Source of the DNA: Pterobdella sp. o SKG-2022
Taxonomy: Eukaryota; Annelida; Clitellata; Hirudinida; Piscicolidae
Assembly: GCA_964035795.1 (NCBI GenBank)
Contig: OZ038320.1
Span: forward strand, 26,295,705-26,359,704
Direction: 5' to 3'
Length of the DNA stretch: 64,000 nt
In this document: piece after piece, positions 1 to 12,800 of the stretch
How the letters are laid out: the number at the start of each line of letters is the position of its first letter
How positions within the stretch are numbered: position 1 is the first letter of the stretch
The notes under the pieces: generated by a model
Told to the model about the DNA's origin: nothing
The model's database searches: none
What the model saw: the letters and a program-made list of their open reading frames with translations, nothing else
Translations under genes and position numbers: made by a program

Positions 1-282
1 CAACCCAACAGCAACACAGAAACTTCCTCTCGCATCTCCAGTCGCCTCAGCACCACTTGTGAGTCCCACACTTGTTTGTAATGTACAAAACGCATGCGTG
101 TATAAGTAACACGATAGCCTCACGGTTTATATGAGTATTCTATATTCCATTTTTTCGTTTTTTGTTGAGAGTAATCTTATTATTCTTAGTTAACTTCTAA
201 TTTTTATAAATTCACTTAAATGTTTGCAGCAAAGACCACTACCGCTTCCTCATCTTCCAGCCGACCACCCTTTAAACACTAA
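1..282 (+). CDS. 3' end of a Ser/Thr-rich protein (partial)
   Basis: Two terminal exons of a gene that begins before the window. Exon A (1-58) reads in frame from base 1 and ends at a GT donor (gtgagt at 59). Exon B starts at 230 after a TTTGCAG acceptor, restores the frame and stops with TAA at 280-282. The 32 visible residues are rich in Ser and Thr, with a run of five Ser followed by RPPFKH at the very end. An AATAAA overlaps the stop codon (281-286). I do not recognise the family; such low-complexity tails occur in cytoskeletal and signalling proteins, but that is not evidence of function. That this is coding rests on the clean splice pair, the stop and the base composition, which is richer in GC than the flanking DNA. 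Confidence 0.55.
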
Positions 283-286
283 TAAA
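281..286 (+). terminator. Poly(A) signal of the left-edge gene
   Basis: AATAAA overlaps the TAA stop codon of the partial gene. A second run of AAT repeats follows at about 319-333, so the exact cleavage site cannot be read from sequence alone. Confidence 0.4.
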
Positions 287-3200
287 AACTTCAATTACAT
301 ATAAAATTCTTTTCAATAATAATAATAATAATAAGTGACACGCGTATAATTTATGAAATTTTATTCCTTAAAGGGTTTGTAACAATAATGAAATAATAAT
401 CTGCATGTAAATGATGAAACTTCTGGCCAAACAACATACAGAACAAACGATAGAACCACAAAATTAATGAAAAAATCAAAAAAAAAAGTGAACAAACAAG
501 GAATCAATAAAAATTAAATAATTTGTATACAAAATTATTGAAAACACTAATTTTTGTTTAGATTACAAAGCTTTTAATTAACAGTTTAAGATTTTCAATT
601 ACCTGAAAGTTTTACTATTAATGAAAGCAACGTAATTTTGATAAAAATTTAATATTTGGTGACCATTAATTTTGCATTACTTTGGCTTGAAAATATGTAT
701 CTTCACTAGATTTTAATGAAAACTAGATTTCTGAAACCATTACCAGATACAATTTCTAATTTTCAGTGTTTCCCATCAAAACAAAACACCCGATCATACA
801 TCTAAAGCATCATAACTTTGCAAAGTCAATCGAATTGATAATTCATTTGAAGTTTTTATATCGCTAAGATAACAGACTTTTTCCATCGCATCATTGCTTG
901 TATGTTTGATTTTTTAAAAATTATTTACTGAAATGTTTGCAAATTTCTCATTCACATATATTTTTTAAAAAAGTTTTCATGAACTTGTGGTGCCTTGTTT
1001 GGCACACATCCTTTGCATTCACTTAAACTTCATAGAATATCTTTTTTGAATTTTAAAATTCAAATATTCAAGATTAATTTCAGTTTTTAGAAGATTCATT
1101 TTTATATTTCAAAAATGAAAAAAATTGATAATACTTTAAAAGCAAAGATTATTGATTTTAATGAGAATGGATCCAAAGCATCAAACTACCTCGAATATTG
1201 AGCACAAAACGGAATTCAGAAGACGACCGTTTATGGAAAGTGAATGTGATTCGATTGGTGGAAGAAAAGATTTTATAAATGCTTAAGCCTAGATTCATTT
1301 GGCTTTCTTCGTTAGATGCTTGTCTTTTGAACCATAAAATCTGGATAAATGTTTAAAAACGTAAATTTTCAATCATAAAATAGTGTCACACAAAATAAAC
1401 TTGAGATATGGCTCACTCCATTCAAATAATTTGAGTTATAAGCTGAACATAAAAATGAGAACAATCAGGATTTTATTGTATTTTATCATCATGTGCTCAA
1501 AAACTTTTTGAGAATAATTAAATTTATTGTTTAAGCACAGTAAAAATGCCTATATGAATGAATAAATTAACAGTAACTTTGGAAAGAATGTTTGAAAATA
1601 TTTGTAATTGAAAGTTTATTTAATGTTTGAAATTTTTATAAACATTTAGTCTCTAATGAATTTTTAAAATTTAATTTTTTTTACCCACAAAAATTGACGC
1701 CGAAAATGTCCTGCTTAATACTAATGATATAACAGTTATAAAGTTTATAAATTATTATTGGTTCAATAGAAAACTTTTTCGAAAATCATTGAAAAGCTGA
1801 ATGGGTGATTCATCTTGTTAAGTTTCAATTTTGCTGAAAAGCAAATTAAACTCAACAAAATGGCCATTACGATTATTCAACCGCAAACGCTTTTTTCGAG
1901 TTTTTGATAATTACTGATTTATATCGACAATGATAAGGCATCAAAAATGTTTTCGAAGTTTCGATTAAAAAAATTTTTTACAGAGACTAAAGCACATTAA
2001 GATCAGTGTTTTGTTTTATCTCTGCTTCAAAGTGTTTTCCTTCTATTTCTCAAAGTAAAACTTGAATAAATTTTATTTGTAAGTTTCTTCGGATTTTATT
2101 TAATAGCGTCATTGAAAATTTTGATAATATTTAATAATTAGCTGAATATATTTTATTTATATAACTAAAACAATAACTTTGGGCGAATAAATCAGAAAGC
2201 TTTTTGACATTGAAAAGAAATTTTTAATTCAATAATGCCTTACAAGAACTTTTGTTTTTTTTCAGTTTTCAACTATTTCCACAAAATGTATTTCGAATTG
2301 AAAAAACCTTCTTTTTGCATTACACGCACTGCTCAAGACACTGTTACAAACTTCCCAATGTCTCCATCTCATAAGCGGTTTCAATAATATGGTTTTAAAT
2401 ATAATCTTTAGTGAGTTTTTTGTTATAAAACAAATTCAAAAATCATTATCAAAAACATCGCAAAAAAATATAGGTTCTGTGAAGTTTAACTGAAAAACTA
2501 AGCAAAACTTGGTTGAAGCTCTTCCATTAAAAATAGATAGAACTTTCCTTTCGACTATTCCTTGCCTTTCGCATAAAGATGACACGTGCTGTGCTAAATA
2601 TTATGGGTATGTATTCATTAGAAAATTATTTTAAATATTTAAACTAATGCTACACGTTAAAAATAATTTGTAACTTGAAATATCCGTCTTAAAGCAAGAC
2701 TGATTTTCTGGGATATAAAGCTTCACAGTTCGTAAAAAACATGTTATTTAAAATAAAATTTTTTCTTAATGATCAATATTTCAGGATTTCAAAAACAAAT
2801 AAAGAAACTTCCTATTTCATGGAATATAGCTGAAAATTATAATATGTCAAAATATCAAGAAGTAATATTCAATAGATATAATTATCTTCTTTAAGCCGTT
2901 CATTTTATACCTCTCGATAATTTCCAATATGACAGCTCTTATCAGAATATTTTTAAAAATTCCAAAAAAATATTGTAGAGTTGAAAAGATTTTAACGAAA
3001 TGAGTTCTTTTAATACAGCATCAAATGCACTATAAATTACAAGATTTAGCTTATTGGCTTCTGCAATTTCTACCTCACGCCTTAATTGAATGTGGAACCC
3101 TGCATGAAACCATTAATTACATATTGTATTGCCACGAAATTTCAGAGAATTACATTTCTAATATATATCTTACGAATGTAAGTGAGGCGCACTTTAGCTA

Positions 3201-6200
3201 TCACCTCGAGGGTATTGAAACACTGCACTATCAAAAATTATCTTTGTGGCTTGAGATTTGGTTATATTAATTTTTTGAGTCACATTTTTTAATAAAAAAA
3301 TTGGTTTTTTTCAAAATTCAGCTTCCAATGTTTATAACCCTACTATATGTATAATCAAAGTTGACCTACCAATATAAACAAGTACGTAAAAAATTTCCAA
3401 AAATTAAAGCTATTTGAATCATTTTTATGAAGTTTCAAAATTTTATCTCTATAACTAAAAATTTAAATTTTGAAAAGTTATACAGCACCGAGTTTTAAAA
3501 CAAAAACGACATGAACTTACTAAGAAGAAACGTCTAAATGAACTGAAAGTAATGTTGAGTCTGATATGAAAAACCCAGCAAAGCAATTCAGGATGTTGTC
3601 AAGACTGAATCTCAATTCCGAATCGATAAAAATGGAACCAGTTCGTAGTTATATGAAAAGTCATATAACAATATAAGCTATACCGGAGTTAGTCTCAAGC
3701 TAGTACTCATGTATCAAAACGAATCGAGTTGAAAAACTTTCTACAAAAGCTTATTTGAAAACGAATGAATTCAATAAGTTCTGGGTGCAATTGAAGCAAT
3801 AGATCACTAAACTGTCATAACTTTCATGCATACTTGCCTACCAATGTTTGTCTGTCGAGAATTAAAATCAATGTTCATTTTATAGAATTTATAAACTTCT
3901 AAAAAATGTGATACATGTTGTATGCAAAGTTTGAATCGATTTCAAGTATAAATTAAATAGTTTTAAAAGGTTTTTATATAGTGAATGGAAACTTTAGAGA
4001 AACGCCGGGAGATTTAAAACTGTTCAAAACATTGAACCAAAACCTTTTAAAACAGTTTTCGTGTTGCGTGAAGTTTTGAAAAAAACTTTGCTAATTTTTA
4101 TTCGTCGAAATCACGAGTCAAATGCTAAATAATTGTTGTCTTTTGATTGAAGAGTTATTTTTCAATTATCATAGAAAAGCGTTTGCAATTTTATGAAAGA
4201 TTTTGAAAAAATTTATCAAACGTCAGTCAAGTAAAGCTTCAATCAAATTTTGCATGGAATAATTTCAAGTGTAAAAATTCAATGTTACTATAAAAACAAT
4301 TAAATTTTTTTACAAAAAGAAATGCTATTATAAAAGTATCCATACTAAACGAACAAGATTAAAAACCTTAATCATACAGGAAAACGTACTAATGAAGATT
4401 GGTACGTTTGCCCAATTACAATAATAATTAAAAAATATTTTATGGTTCTTGACCAAGTGCTATCGACTTGTCATTTGAGATTTGTTTAGAAAAAGAATGA
4501 TTTTTATTTTGTGTAGTTCAAATAGTACCTTTAAATGCACGCCCTTCAAATGCTCGAAATTCGGCATAGTTATACAAAATGCTTGAAAATTTTTTATTTT
4601 GAAACTGTTATAAAAATCTTTGACTTTGAAAAGTTTTAGTTTTTACAGAATTTTTCTCTAACTGCACTGTCAATCTTAATCAGTATGGAAAATGATGATA
4701 GTTTAAATTAGCTTATTACAATGCAGGCATTTTTAATAGAAACTCAACATGTTTTTGCAGATTTGAAAAAGTTTTGTTTTTTTTTATCGAAATAATAGAT
4801 TTTTTATGAGTTTTTCAATTTTAGTAACATAAAATATGTTTCAACCAAATTATTTATTCACGTCCACATTGATAATAAATAGGTCAAATGTGATGATGTC
4901 ATCTTTTTCAATTGCCTTTGTTATGTTTTAAACCCTTCCAAATTTCCTTCAAAACATCCAAGAATTAAGAGTATTTCAAGTGTAAATTTAAGTTATATTT
5001 GGAAAAGTTGAGTTATCATTGAGCTATTATTAAATTATACACAAAGGACTCTTTAAATATCTTTATTTCAAAATTAAAAATTCTATGACAAAAGCTTTCA
5101 CCATTTTTCATCGACGACAAAACAAGTAATGAGAAATTCGAGGTTTCCACTTGGTGTTTTTCAAGAATAGGAAATAAAAACCCAAATTCTTCACTGAAGT
5201 GGTGTTTGGTTTTGAAGAATGAAACGACTAATTTTGCAGTGTTTGCACCATGTTTTTATCATCGGTAGCAACTAATTCATTCTGAAACCGTTCACATCTG
5301 AAGATTTTCACGCGCAAGATATTAATGAGCCGATGAAATGCCTCGAGGAATATTGAAGTTGCCTGTTTAAGTCACGAATCTTTTAATTATTAAAAGTTCC
5401 AAGGTTTAAGAAAAAAAGCATTTGATGCTATGTTTTTGCTTTTCAGTTTTTTATACAATTTAGAAAGTTTTTCTAAACTGTTTGCTACATAAAATTTTAT
5501 GTTCAGGAAATGAATTTCAGAAATTATTAAAATATTAGTCCTTTATTTATAAAAACTTTCGTAGTTTTAATGGAATTTGACTTAATATCAAAAAATCACG
5601 GTTCGAATAATTTTCGAAAACGGAAGAATCTGGTATCTGAAACTACATACAAAAATGACTATTTTATTTTATTTTTTTTTGAGCCAATCAATATTGATGA
5701 ATGTTAGAACAAAAGAAAAAAAAGTATCTGAAAAAATATTTTCCTATACAACTTTCAAAATCTCTGAACATTTCTCCAAAACTTCCACTAAATTCATTTT
5801 GCTTTTCATTTTGATCAATATAAATGGGTTGTTGAAATCATACACTTCATGCCAGTACAGGGCGTTTAAGACATGAAGACATAACTAACGATTTTCCTTT
5901 CAATTTTTTTCAATGTTGGTGTTATTTAAATAAATTTTCGGAAACATTTGAATTTAACAGACGTTCCTAAAAATGTTTAATGAATTTAAAAAGTTTTCTG
6001 TTAAATATTTGAATTTTTGAATCACAAAGTTATAACAAATTTTTTTTCTTATAAATTTAAGCACTTAGTAAAGCTTTTTAGTAATGCCTATATTCTGGTA
6101 CAAGATCAAAAAAACATAAAAGCTTTTAAAAAATTATAAAAGAATCAACATCTTTTCAAAATTCTTAGCCGTTTACTTTAAAATATTTTACTTGTAAAGT

Positions 6201-7604
6201 TTTTGACAATTATAATTCCCTTTGTTCATCAAACCATTCTGTCGTCTCATTTTTTTACACCCTTTTTTTTGGTTGAGCACATAAATGCAAAGTTTTTTTT
6301 TCATGCATATGAATATCTTTTTATTTTCTCTGACACTCGCGGCTTTTTTAGAAGGGCACGAATCGACGCTAAATTTTCAATAATTGAGTGCCAAATATAT
6401 TGTGCGCTTCATAGCAGAAAGTTCTCAAATTGATAGGGAATTTTTAAAATAGTAAAAACTTTGTATCAACTCGAGGAATATAAAAATGATTGAAAAAGTA
6501 TAAAATATTTTCCATTATTTGCAAAAATGGGGGACAAAAGATAATTAATGAAGCTTGGTCAAAAATCAACTCTCTATGCAAATGCTCGAGGAGTGGAAAA
6601 TTAAAATGGGGCTTCTTAACGATTGAGGCCTTTTTTATCTTTGCAGCAAAAGTATTCCTTCAGATGGTAAAGCTCTAAAGATCAATGAAAAGTTTTTTAA
6701 AAGTTATAAGATTTTTTTAGAAAAAATCAATGATAGAAATTTAAAGTAAATATGTATAAATCTCGGTTAGTGTATAATGTTTAAATATACAATTTGTTTT
6801 TTAAATTTGAAGTTAAAGAAAAAGAATTCTTGTTTTTATAAAATGTAGCAACGATCAAATCGGTTTTGATTTGTTTCAGAAAGCTCAAAACGTTTAAAAT
6901 GTACAGTGAATGTTGTCAAACTTTCAACTTCACATCGAGGATCGGAGTTTGACATTTAAGCTCGTGCGGTTGATTTCAAATATAAATAGATAAAACTTCA
7001 AGTTTTGTCTCGAACGAAATTAATTAAAATTTTTCTTCAGTATGACATACATACATATCAGTAATTTTGAAGAATAATTTTTTTTAGAGATAGTGTTATT
7101 AACTGATACTTGTGAAAAACGTTGAAACTTTGTAGTTAATGTATTATCGTTTTAAATGTAATTGAATTTCAATTATAATGCATAATCTTTCAATAAAAAA
7201 TCACAAACTTATCATATTTTCCCATCACATATGAAGATTCCTGTCAACTTCATAAAGACATACTTGGAAAAGTGATAGAGCCTGTTCATCTTTATTAAGA
7301 TCAAAAGATTTTTTGAACGTTGAAAAAAAAATTATTTCCAACTTTCACCAACTCTGCTGTTTTTCTAAAAATATTTTTTTAGCTTATAGGATTCCATTTG
7401 ATTTAGCTATGAACATTTATTCTTTTTTAAATCTTCAAGATAGGTGCAACAAATTCTCACCAGCACTTTGCTCTGTACGTTCTTAGTACAAAAAATTTCA
7501 ACTAGATGAAAAAACTATTTTGATTAGACTATTTATTATTTCAATTAAATCATTTATCAAATAATAATTTTGAAAATTCAATTAATATTTATTTATAAAA
7601 TTAC
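283..7604. other. Gene-poor AT-rich spacer, left part
   Basis: Very AT-rich DNA with short runs of A or T, an AAT microsatellite at about 319-333, and no run of exons that I can link into a gene. Open frames here (for example 3025-3270 and 5655-5876) lack similarity, splice context and coding composition. The one recognisable item is the transposase-like remnant near 1115-1242, listed separately. Later exons of the candidate Ig-like gene could lie here on the minus strand, but none was found with confidence. Confidence 0.5.
1115..1242 (+). pseudogene. Remnant of a pogo/Tigger-type transposase (HTH region)
   Basis: An ATG at 1115 opens a frame reading about 28 residues, including the segment LKAKIIDFNENGSKAS, then a TGA, then in the same frame AQNGIQKTTVYGKW-like sequence before another TGA. 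The spacing of 'K.KII.F..NGSKAS' and 'GI.KTTVY' matches the N-terminal helix-turn-helix of pogo/Tigger/CENP-B transposases, in which the second helix carries the 'K.TVY.W' signature. The internal stop and the lack of a DDE domain downstream show a decayed copy. The assignment is by motif memory only. Confidence 0.4.
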
Positions 7605-9830
7605 TGGTTGTTTGAAGTGGCTGTAGTTAGGAATCCTAACTGCGCACTCAAGTCTGATGTTGGATCCTTGGGGCACTACACGCCCTTTCAACTTCTGCTC
7701 TGTAAGGTGTAATGGGTTGTGACTGAAAAAGCAAATTTTTGATTGTAAAACACTATGAAAAGATCGTTCAAACATTTTACAAAGAATATTTGCGAGTTTA
7801 AGTTCCGTTAGCAAATACATTAGTTTGTTTTAATGGAAAGCTTTCAAAGCTTTTTTTTCAATAAATAATTGTTTCGAATAGAAAGTAGCTATTCTTTGTT
7901 ATATTAAAGTTCATGAACTGAATTTTTTGAGAAAATTAAATTAAGAAAATCCATCTTTTTTTAAAACGATTGATATTTTGGGTATAAACATGATATTCTT
8001 AAAGAGGTAACTGAAATTTAAAAGCTGATATCATAAAAACTGGAAGCTCATTAAAAAATTTTGTTTGATCGAAAAAAAGTTCAATGAAAAGTTAAAAGCT
8101 TTCAATCAAGCTTGATCATTCGTTTTTGAGATATTAGTTTATGGGCGTGCACAGATTGTCTAAAACCCTCAATCTCTTTCAGAACCCATTTCCATTTCTG
8201 TCGAAAATTTTTTGAAACTTTTCAAAATGATTAAGCAATTTTGTGCATCAAAACTTTTTTTAAGCATTTCGTAGCTTGCTAAAATTATGGCTAAAACTGT
8301 AATGTTGTGACAGCTTCTCAAAACTCAGTCATGAGCATCTCTCTGGAGAAAATATATTTTGATGCTATCAACAAAAATTATTTTCTCAAAAATATGACAA
8401 AAATTTAGTTTATTTTCTTATTTATACGTTTTCAAAGCGTTGGAATCAATCTTGCGTATACAACAAAGATATATAATAGGAGTGCAGGAAAACAAATGCG
8501 GCATGTGCATGACGACAAAAGCTCAGTCTTGAATTATATGAAGGTATCACTGGACGTAGTGTGCTTCTCCACACAATTACAAGTTTTTTTGTTGTTTTAA
8601 ATAATGTGGGACTTTTTCGATTGAATAGAAGCTATTTTAAACGCCATTCATTTGCGTTTTTTTTAAGCTAAATTTAACGGTTTCGACGTTTCTAAAGTGA
8701 AATTTAAACTTTAATTTTGAATTATTTTGATTACATGTAAACCCCATTAAATTTGTTCAAAATTTTTTTAAATTAAATTAAGACTCAAAATGCGGAATAA
8801 TTGAGAACTATAATAAATGGCAGACTACTCAAATAAAATTTTCCGTCTTGAAATTCTAAAACCTTCTGCAACTTTAAAAGGAAAAGTTATATTCATGACA
8901 CACATTCTCTAATCTTCATAATTTTTGCAGTGGCAATTACTTGGAAAAATCTATTTTAAATAATGGTCATTCAAAAAATGTGTCACTTTTTGAAAAACTA
9001 AACCAATCATGTGTCAACATTTCTCGCTCAAAACATTCTTGTATTAAGCATTAAGTACGGTTTTATTAGTTCGCTAAACAAAATTTTACAAAGTTTTTTA
9101 ATTTACACCGGATATTTTAGATTGCTGTTATTTAGTGTTTTTTCTCGTGTGGTCCCCCTTTTACTATAAAACACAGTCACCTCGCCTGTCATTAATAGGC
9201 CTTATATGCTTTTGTCCTTGATGTTGTACGTGTGTGCCTCCATAACTCAATTTCTTGTTGAATTGGTTCAGGTAATTGTAAAAAATTGCTTCACCGTGGC
9301 AAACGTCAAATAGACTAAGAAACTACAAACCTATGCTAAGAAAAAAGACATCTTTATCATTGGTGATCACTTGCATTCAGAACGCGTCCATAAAATTAAA
9401 ATTAGTGAGGTTTAAATAGAAATCAAAACATCTCTGAAAATGTATTTTTTAGGAATATAAAATTGAACAAAAGCTGATAAAAGTCGCCGAAATTCAAGTT
9501 TAAAAATTTTTAAATTTTTTCGCTAAAAATACAAATGAAAGTTAAATTTCAATATATATAAAACATTCATTTTAAAAATAAGTATAATGAAAATTTCATG
9601 AATTATTAGCAATAAGAAACAAATCAGTTTCGAAATGTAAAACCAAGTTTTTTTTTATGTTAAGCCAAGTTCAATTTTAATCATAATTAATTTTAAAATT
9701 CAAAATCTTTTTGATTCATTAATTTAAAAAGCAAAATTCAATTAAATTTTACTGAATCTGAGACCGAAGAATCTTTACCTGTTTGTACAATCAATAATCC
9801 TAGACTCAAGCAAACAAGGCATTTGATCAT
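7605..9830 (-). CDS. Candidate two-exon start of a secreted Ig-like protein (partial model)
   Basis: Exon 1 (9779-9830) encodes MIKCLVCLSLGLLIVQT, a textbook signal peptide, and ends in phase 1 at a GTAAAG donor. Exon 2 (7605-7699) follows a CCTTACAG acceptor, continues in the matching phase, and ends at a GTAATT donor in phase 0. Exon 2 encodes 31 residues containing VVPQGSNIRLECAV, which looks like strands A' to B of an Ig domain with its first Cys. Both exons are richer in GC than the surroundings. The expected next exon, with the core Trp and the second Cys of the fold, was not found further down the minus strand, so the gene is incomplete or decayed. Signal peptide plus Ig start suggests a cell-surface or secreted protein, but the function is unknown. 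Confidence 0.4.
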
Positions 9831-12800
9831 GGTTCAACTGACATCCACAATATTCCCAATCTCTCAGAACATTGGCGCAACAATTTTTTGCTTTGAACTT
9901 CTCTAAAAGTGACAATTCCAACACACACACTCATATATACAAATATATGTATTTACGTATATATATGTAGATACCAATTCATGCCTGTGTATATCCAAGT
10001 ATACTCGAGGTTCATAAGGCTGAAATAATTCAAGAATATCAGTTTAATTGAATTTATGGAAATTTGTTATGAGTTTATTTAGCTTATTTAAAATTTTATA
10101 AAACTTTCGATATTAATGAAGAGTTCTGAAGTTTTCATTAAAAAAACGAGAATATCTCAGGCTTTTTATGGTCTTTCAAGAAGACATTTTAGCCGGAACA
10201 CCAATATTTTCAATTAATTATTCAAAAATTTTTTCTACAAAATCAGTGCAGACAATAGACAAGTATACGTCTTCACTGAAGCACGTTTTATATTTTTGCA
10301 ATAATGCACTTGAATTGTTTTGTTCAAATAAAATGAACAAAGATCAAAAGAAATTTTTCAAGAAGTTTAAGTAGTGATAAATCGTGTCTGATTAGCAAAG
10401 GCTCAAGTTTTAGGTGTCCCACACTCTACACTAACAGACGCCGTTAAACCTTGAAGATGAAAAGTCAATTAATCATCGGGCGTTATCGTTTTGTTTAAAA
10501 AAATGAATACTTGTGAAAGAAAGGTTTTGAAAATCCAAAAAAATAATTTATCTATTAGTCTCATGCACAATATACCTACAAGTACCTTTTTAAGTTTGTT
10601 GGTTTATCTTTCACATCCATTAAGTTTTAATTTTGTTAAAAATTTCTCTTTAAGGAGTTTTCAACTCAAACTTCAAATTTATCCAACCAACTTGACCAAA
10701 ATAAAAGGGCAATGTATTTTTCTTTTAACTTCATCCATCATAGTTGAATATTTCATAAATTGCTAGCTTCCCTCTTTGTATAGCTTTTCTAACATTAAAC
10801 AATTTATCTTTTAGAAAAATTTACTCTTAACGACTTATATTCATTAGACCCCACGCAATCCTTAATGTATCCGTGCATCTCCTACGTTTATGCACAGCGG
10901 AGCACAAAGACACACAGATAAGAGGCACTTTGATATGCTTACATGCTTCTTATCATTGTTGAACCACTTTTGAAATATGTCCCCAAGCTCACTTGATTCT
11001 CTTCTAATACCAAAAACGTTTCATGCGTTTAATACATATTCTAATCAAAAAGCATCATTATGAAGTAGTCTCAAACAGAGAATTGTGAAGTTAAACATTT
11101 AAGTATAAAATATTTTTTTGACTTAATGACTTATATCGCAATATTTTTTTTTTAGAAATAGTTTATGAAATTAAAAACTGAGAGTTATATAACCCTGACC
11201 CCGATCACAGATGCACTGCAAATATTAAAAGCTACTTTTCAGAGAAAACTCATATTTATCTCTATATATATTAACAAATAAATCATTTGAAATCATTAAA
11301 TTATTGATTCTTATTCAAATGTGTTGAAATATTTTGATAATTCTACCTTAACAGTTCCCATTTTTATATTTTTTTATTTTACTTTTTGTTAATTTTATTT
11401 AAATCATTTTGACATGTTTTATGCTCTGTTAATTCTTTTTCATTTAGAATATTTCTTAAATTGTTTTAGCAACGTACATTTTGTAGAATTTTTATAAGGT
11501 TTTTGTTGAAGGCGAAAAAAAAACTTTATCAAGAAATTTTGTTTGGTAATCAAGTAATCGCCTTATAACCCGCCTCGCCTGCACTCAAAAAGGTGAATCA
11601 CTTCATAGAAAAATTTTGGAAATTCACATTAGTTATACATTGAAGAAAAATAATGGTAAAATCTTACAAGTGTTTTATGTCATAGTTTGTGAAAAAATGT
11701 TTTTTCATCTATTTTTCTGTAAGTGAAAATGATGAAATATATAAGAAAATAAATGGGAAAACATAAGATATGAGATTACAATAGATATAAAAATGGGATA
11801 TTAAATGGAATGAATGTAGTCATCATCTAAAAAGAATCCATAAAAAAAATGCCTTACAAATTACGCAAACATTTCAACAAAAGTAATGATAATAGATTAT
11901 TCAAAACATCTGAATCCTCTGTTGCTTATGCATAATTTGAGAATCAACTTGAACATAATTTGACTGATCGGAAAAAAATTGTATCCGTTTCCTTTTCTTT
12001 CTAATTAAATTCAATCTAGCAAAATAATCTTTCATCATTCTTATCACTTCTTTAAGATTAAAAACCGATACTCCAATGTACTTAATATAAACCATCGATC
12101 AAATATTAAACACATTCTTTGTTTATTACAAATTTTGAAGTTTTCAAATTTTTTCTATGCAAAATTGAATAGTTTCTAAATTGATTATTTGAAACGTGGA
12201 AACGCCAAAAATGTTAGGGACATTCACAACGAGTAGGTTTGTTAGGCATGCTTTCTAGACATCCATTAAACTCAATATTATCAGTAAAGCTTTTCCAAAA
12301 TAATTTCAGGTATTCTGGGAGTGTTGACATCGTAGCACTAAAAAGGCTTTGTGACTTTCAATCTGCTTCTGAATTGCTCATCTGATTAAAACAATAAAAA
12401 GTCAATCGATATAAAACTTTATGGTTTGCACTTTTGCGTTTTGAATGAAAAGGTCTCCATCTGAACCAAATATCTGAATTTAAAATGAATGGAAATTAAC
12501 GATGCCTTGATTTATTCCAGAATTTTCATCGATGCCTTCATTGCATTGAGTTTCCAAAATTAATTCGTTGAAAATTCGAAAATTTTAAACTAGATTTTCA
12601 AAATAAATTACTCAGATGTTACTTATGAGATCATTAAAATATTATTAGATACTTTAACCTTTTGGTCATTAGTTAAACTGCGATGAACGCTGCACTTTTA
12701 AAAATTGCAATACATCTTCTGAGGCCATCAAAGCAATCTGCTTTGATGGTTGTCTCGAAGATTAAGTATATGACCTAGTGGCTTCAATCGTAGATGCGAA

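Noticed and set aside
3025..3270. 81-codon open frame in the gene-poor region
   Set aside because: Balanced composition caught my eye, but there is no recognisable motif, no splice context and no partner exon.
5117..5205. Possible minus-strand exon (after an ACTTCAG-type acceptor)
   Set aside because: Considered as a continuation of the Ig-like gene, but phase and Ig core residues do not fit convincingly.
12709..12768. MicroRNA precursor
   Set aside because: The loop of three bases and short perfect stem do not suit Drosha/Dicer substrates; kept only as an inverted repeat.
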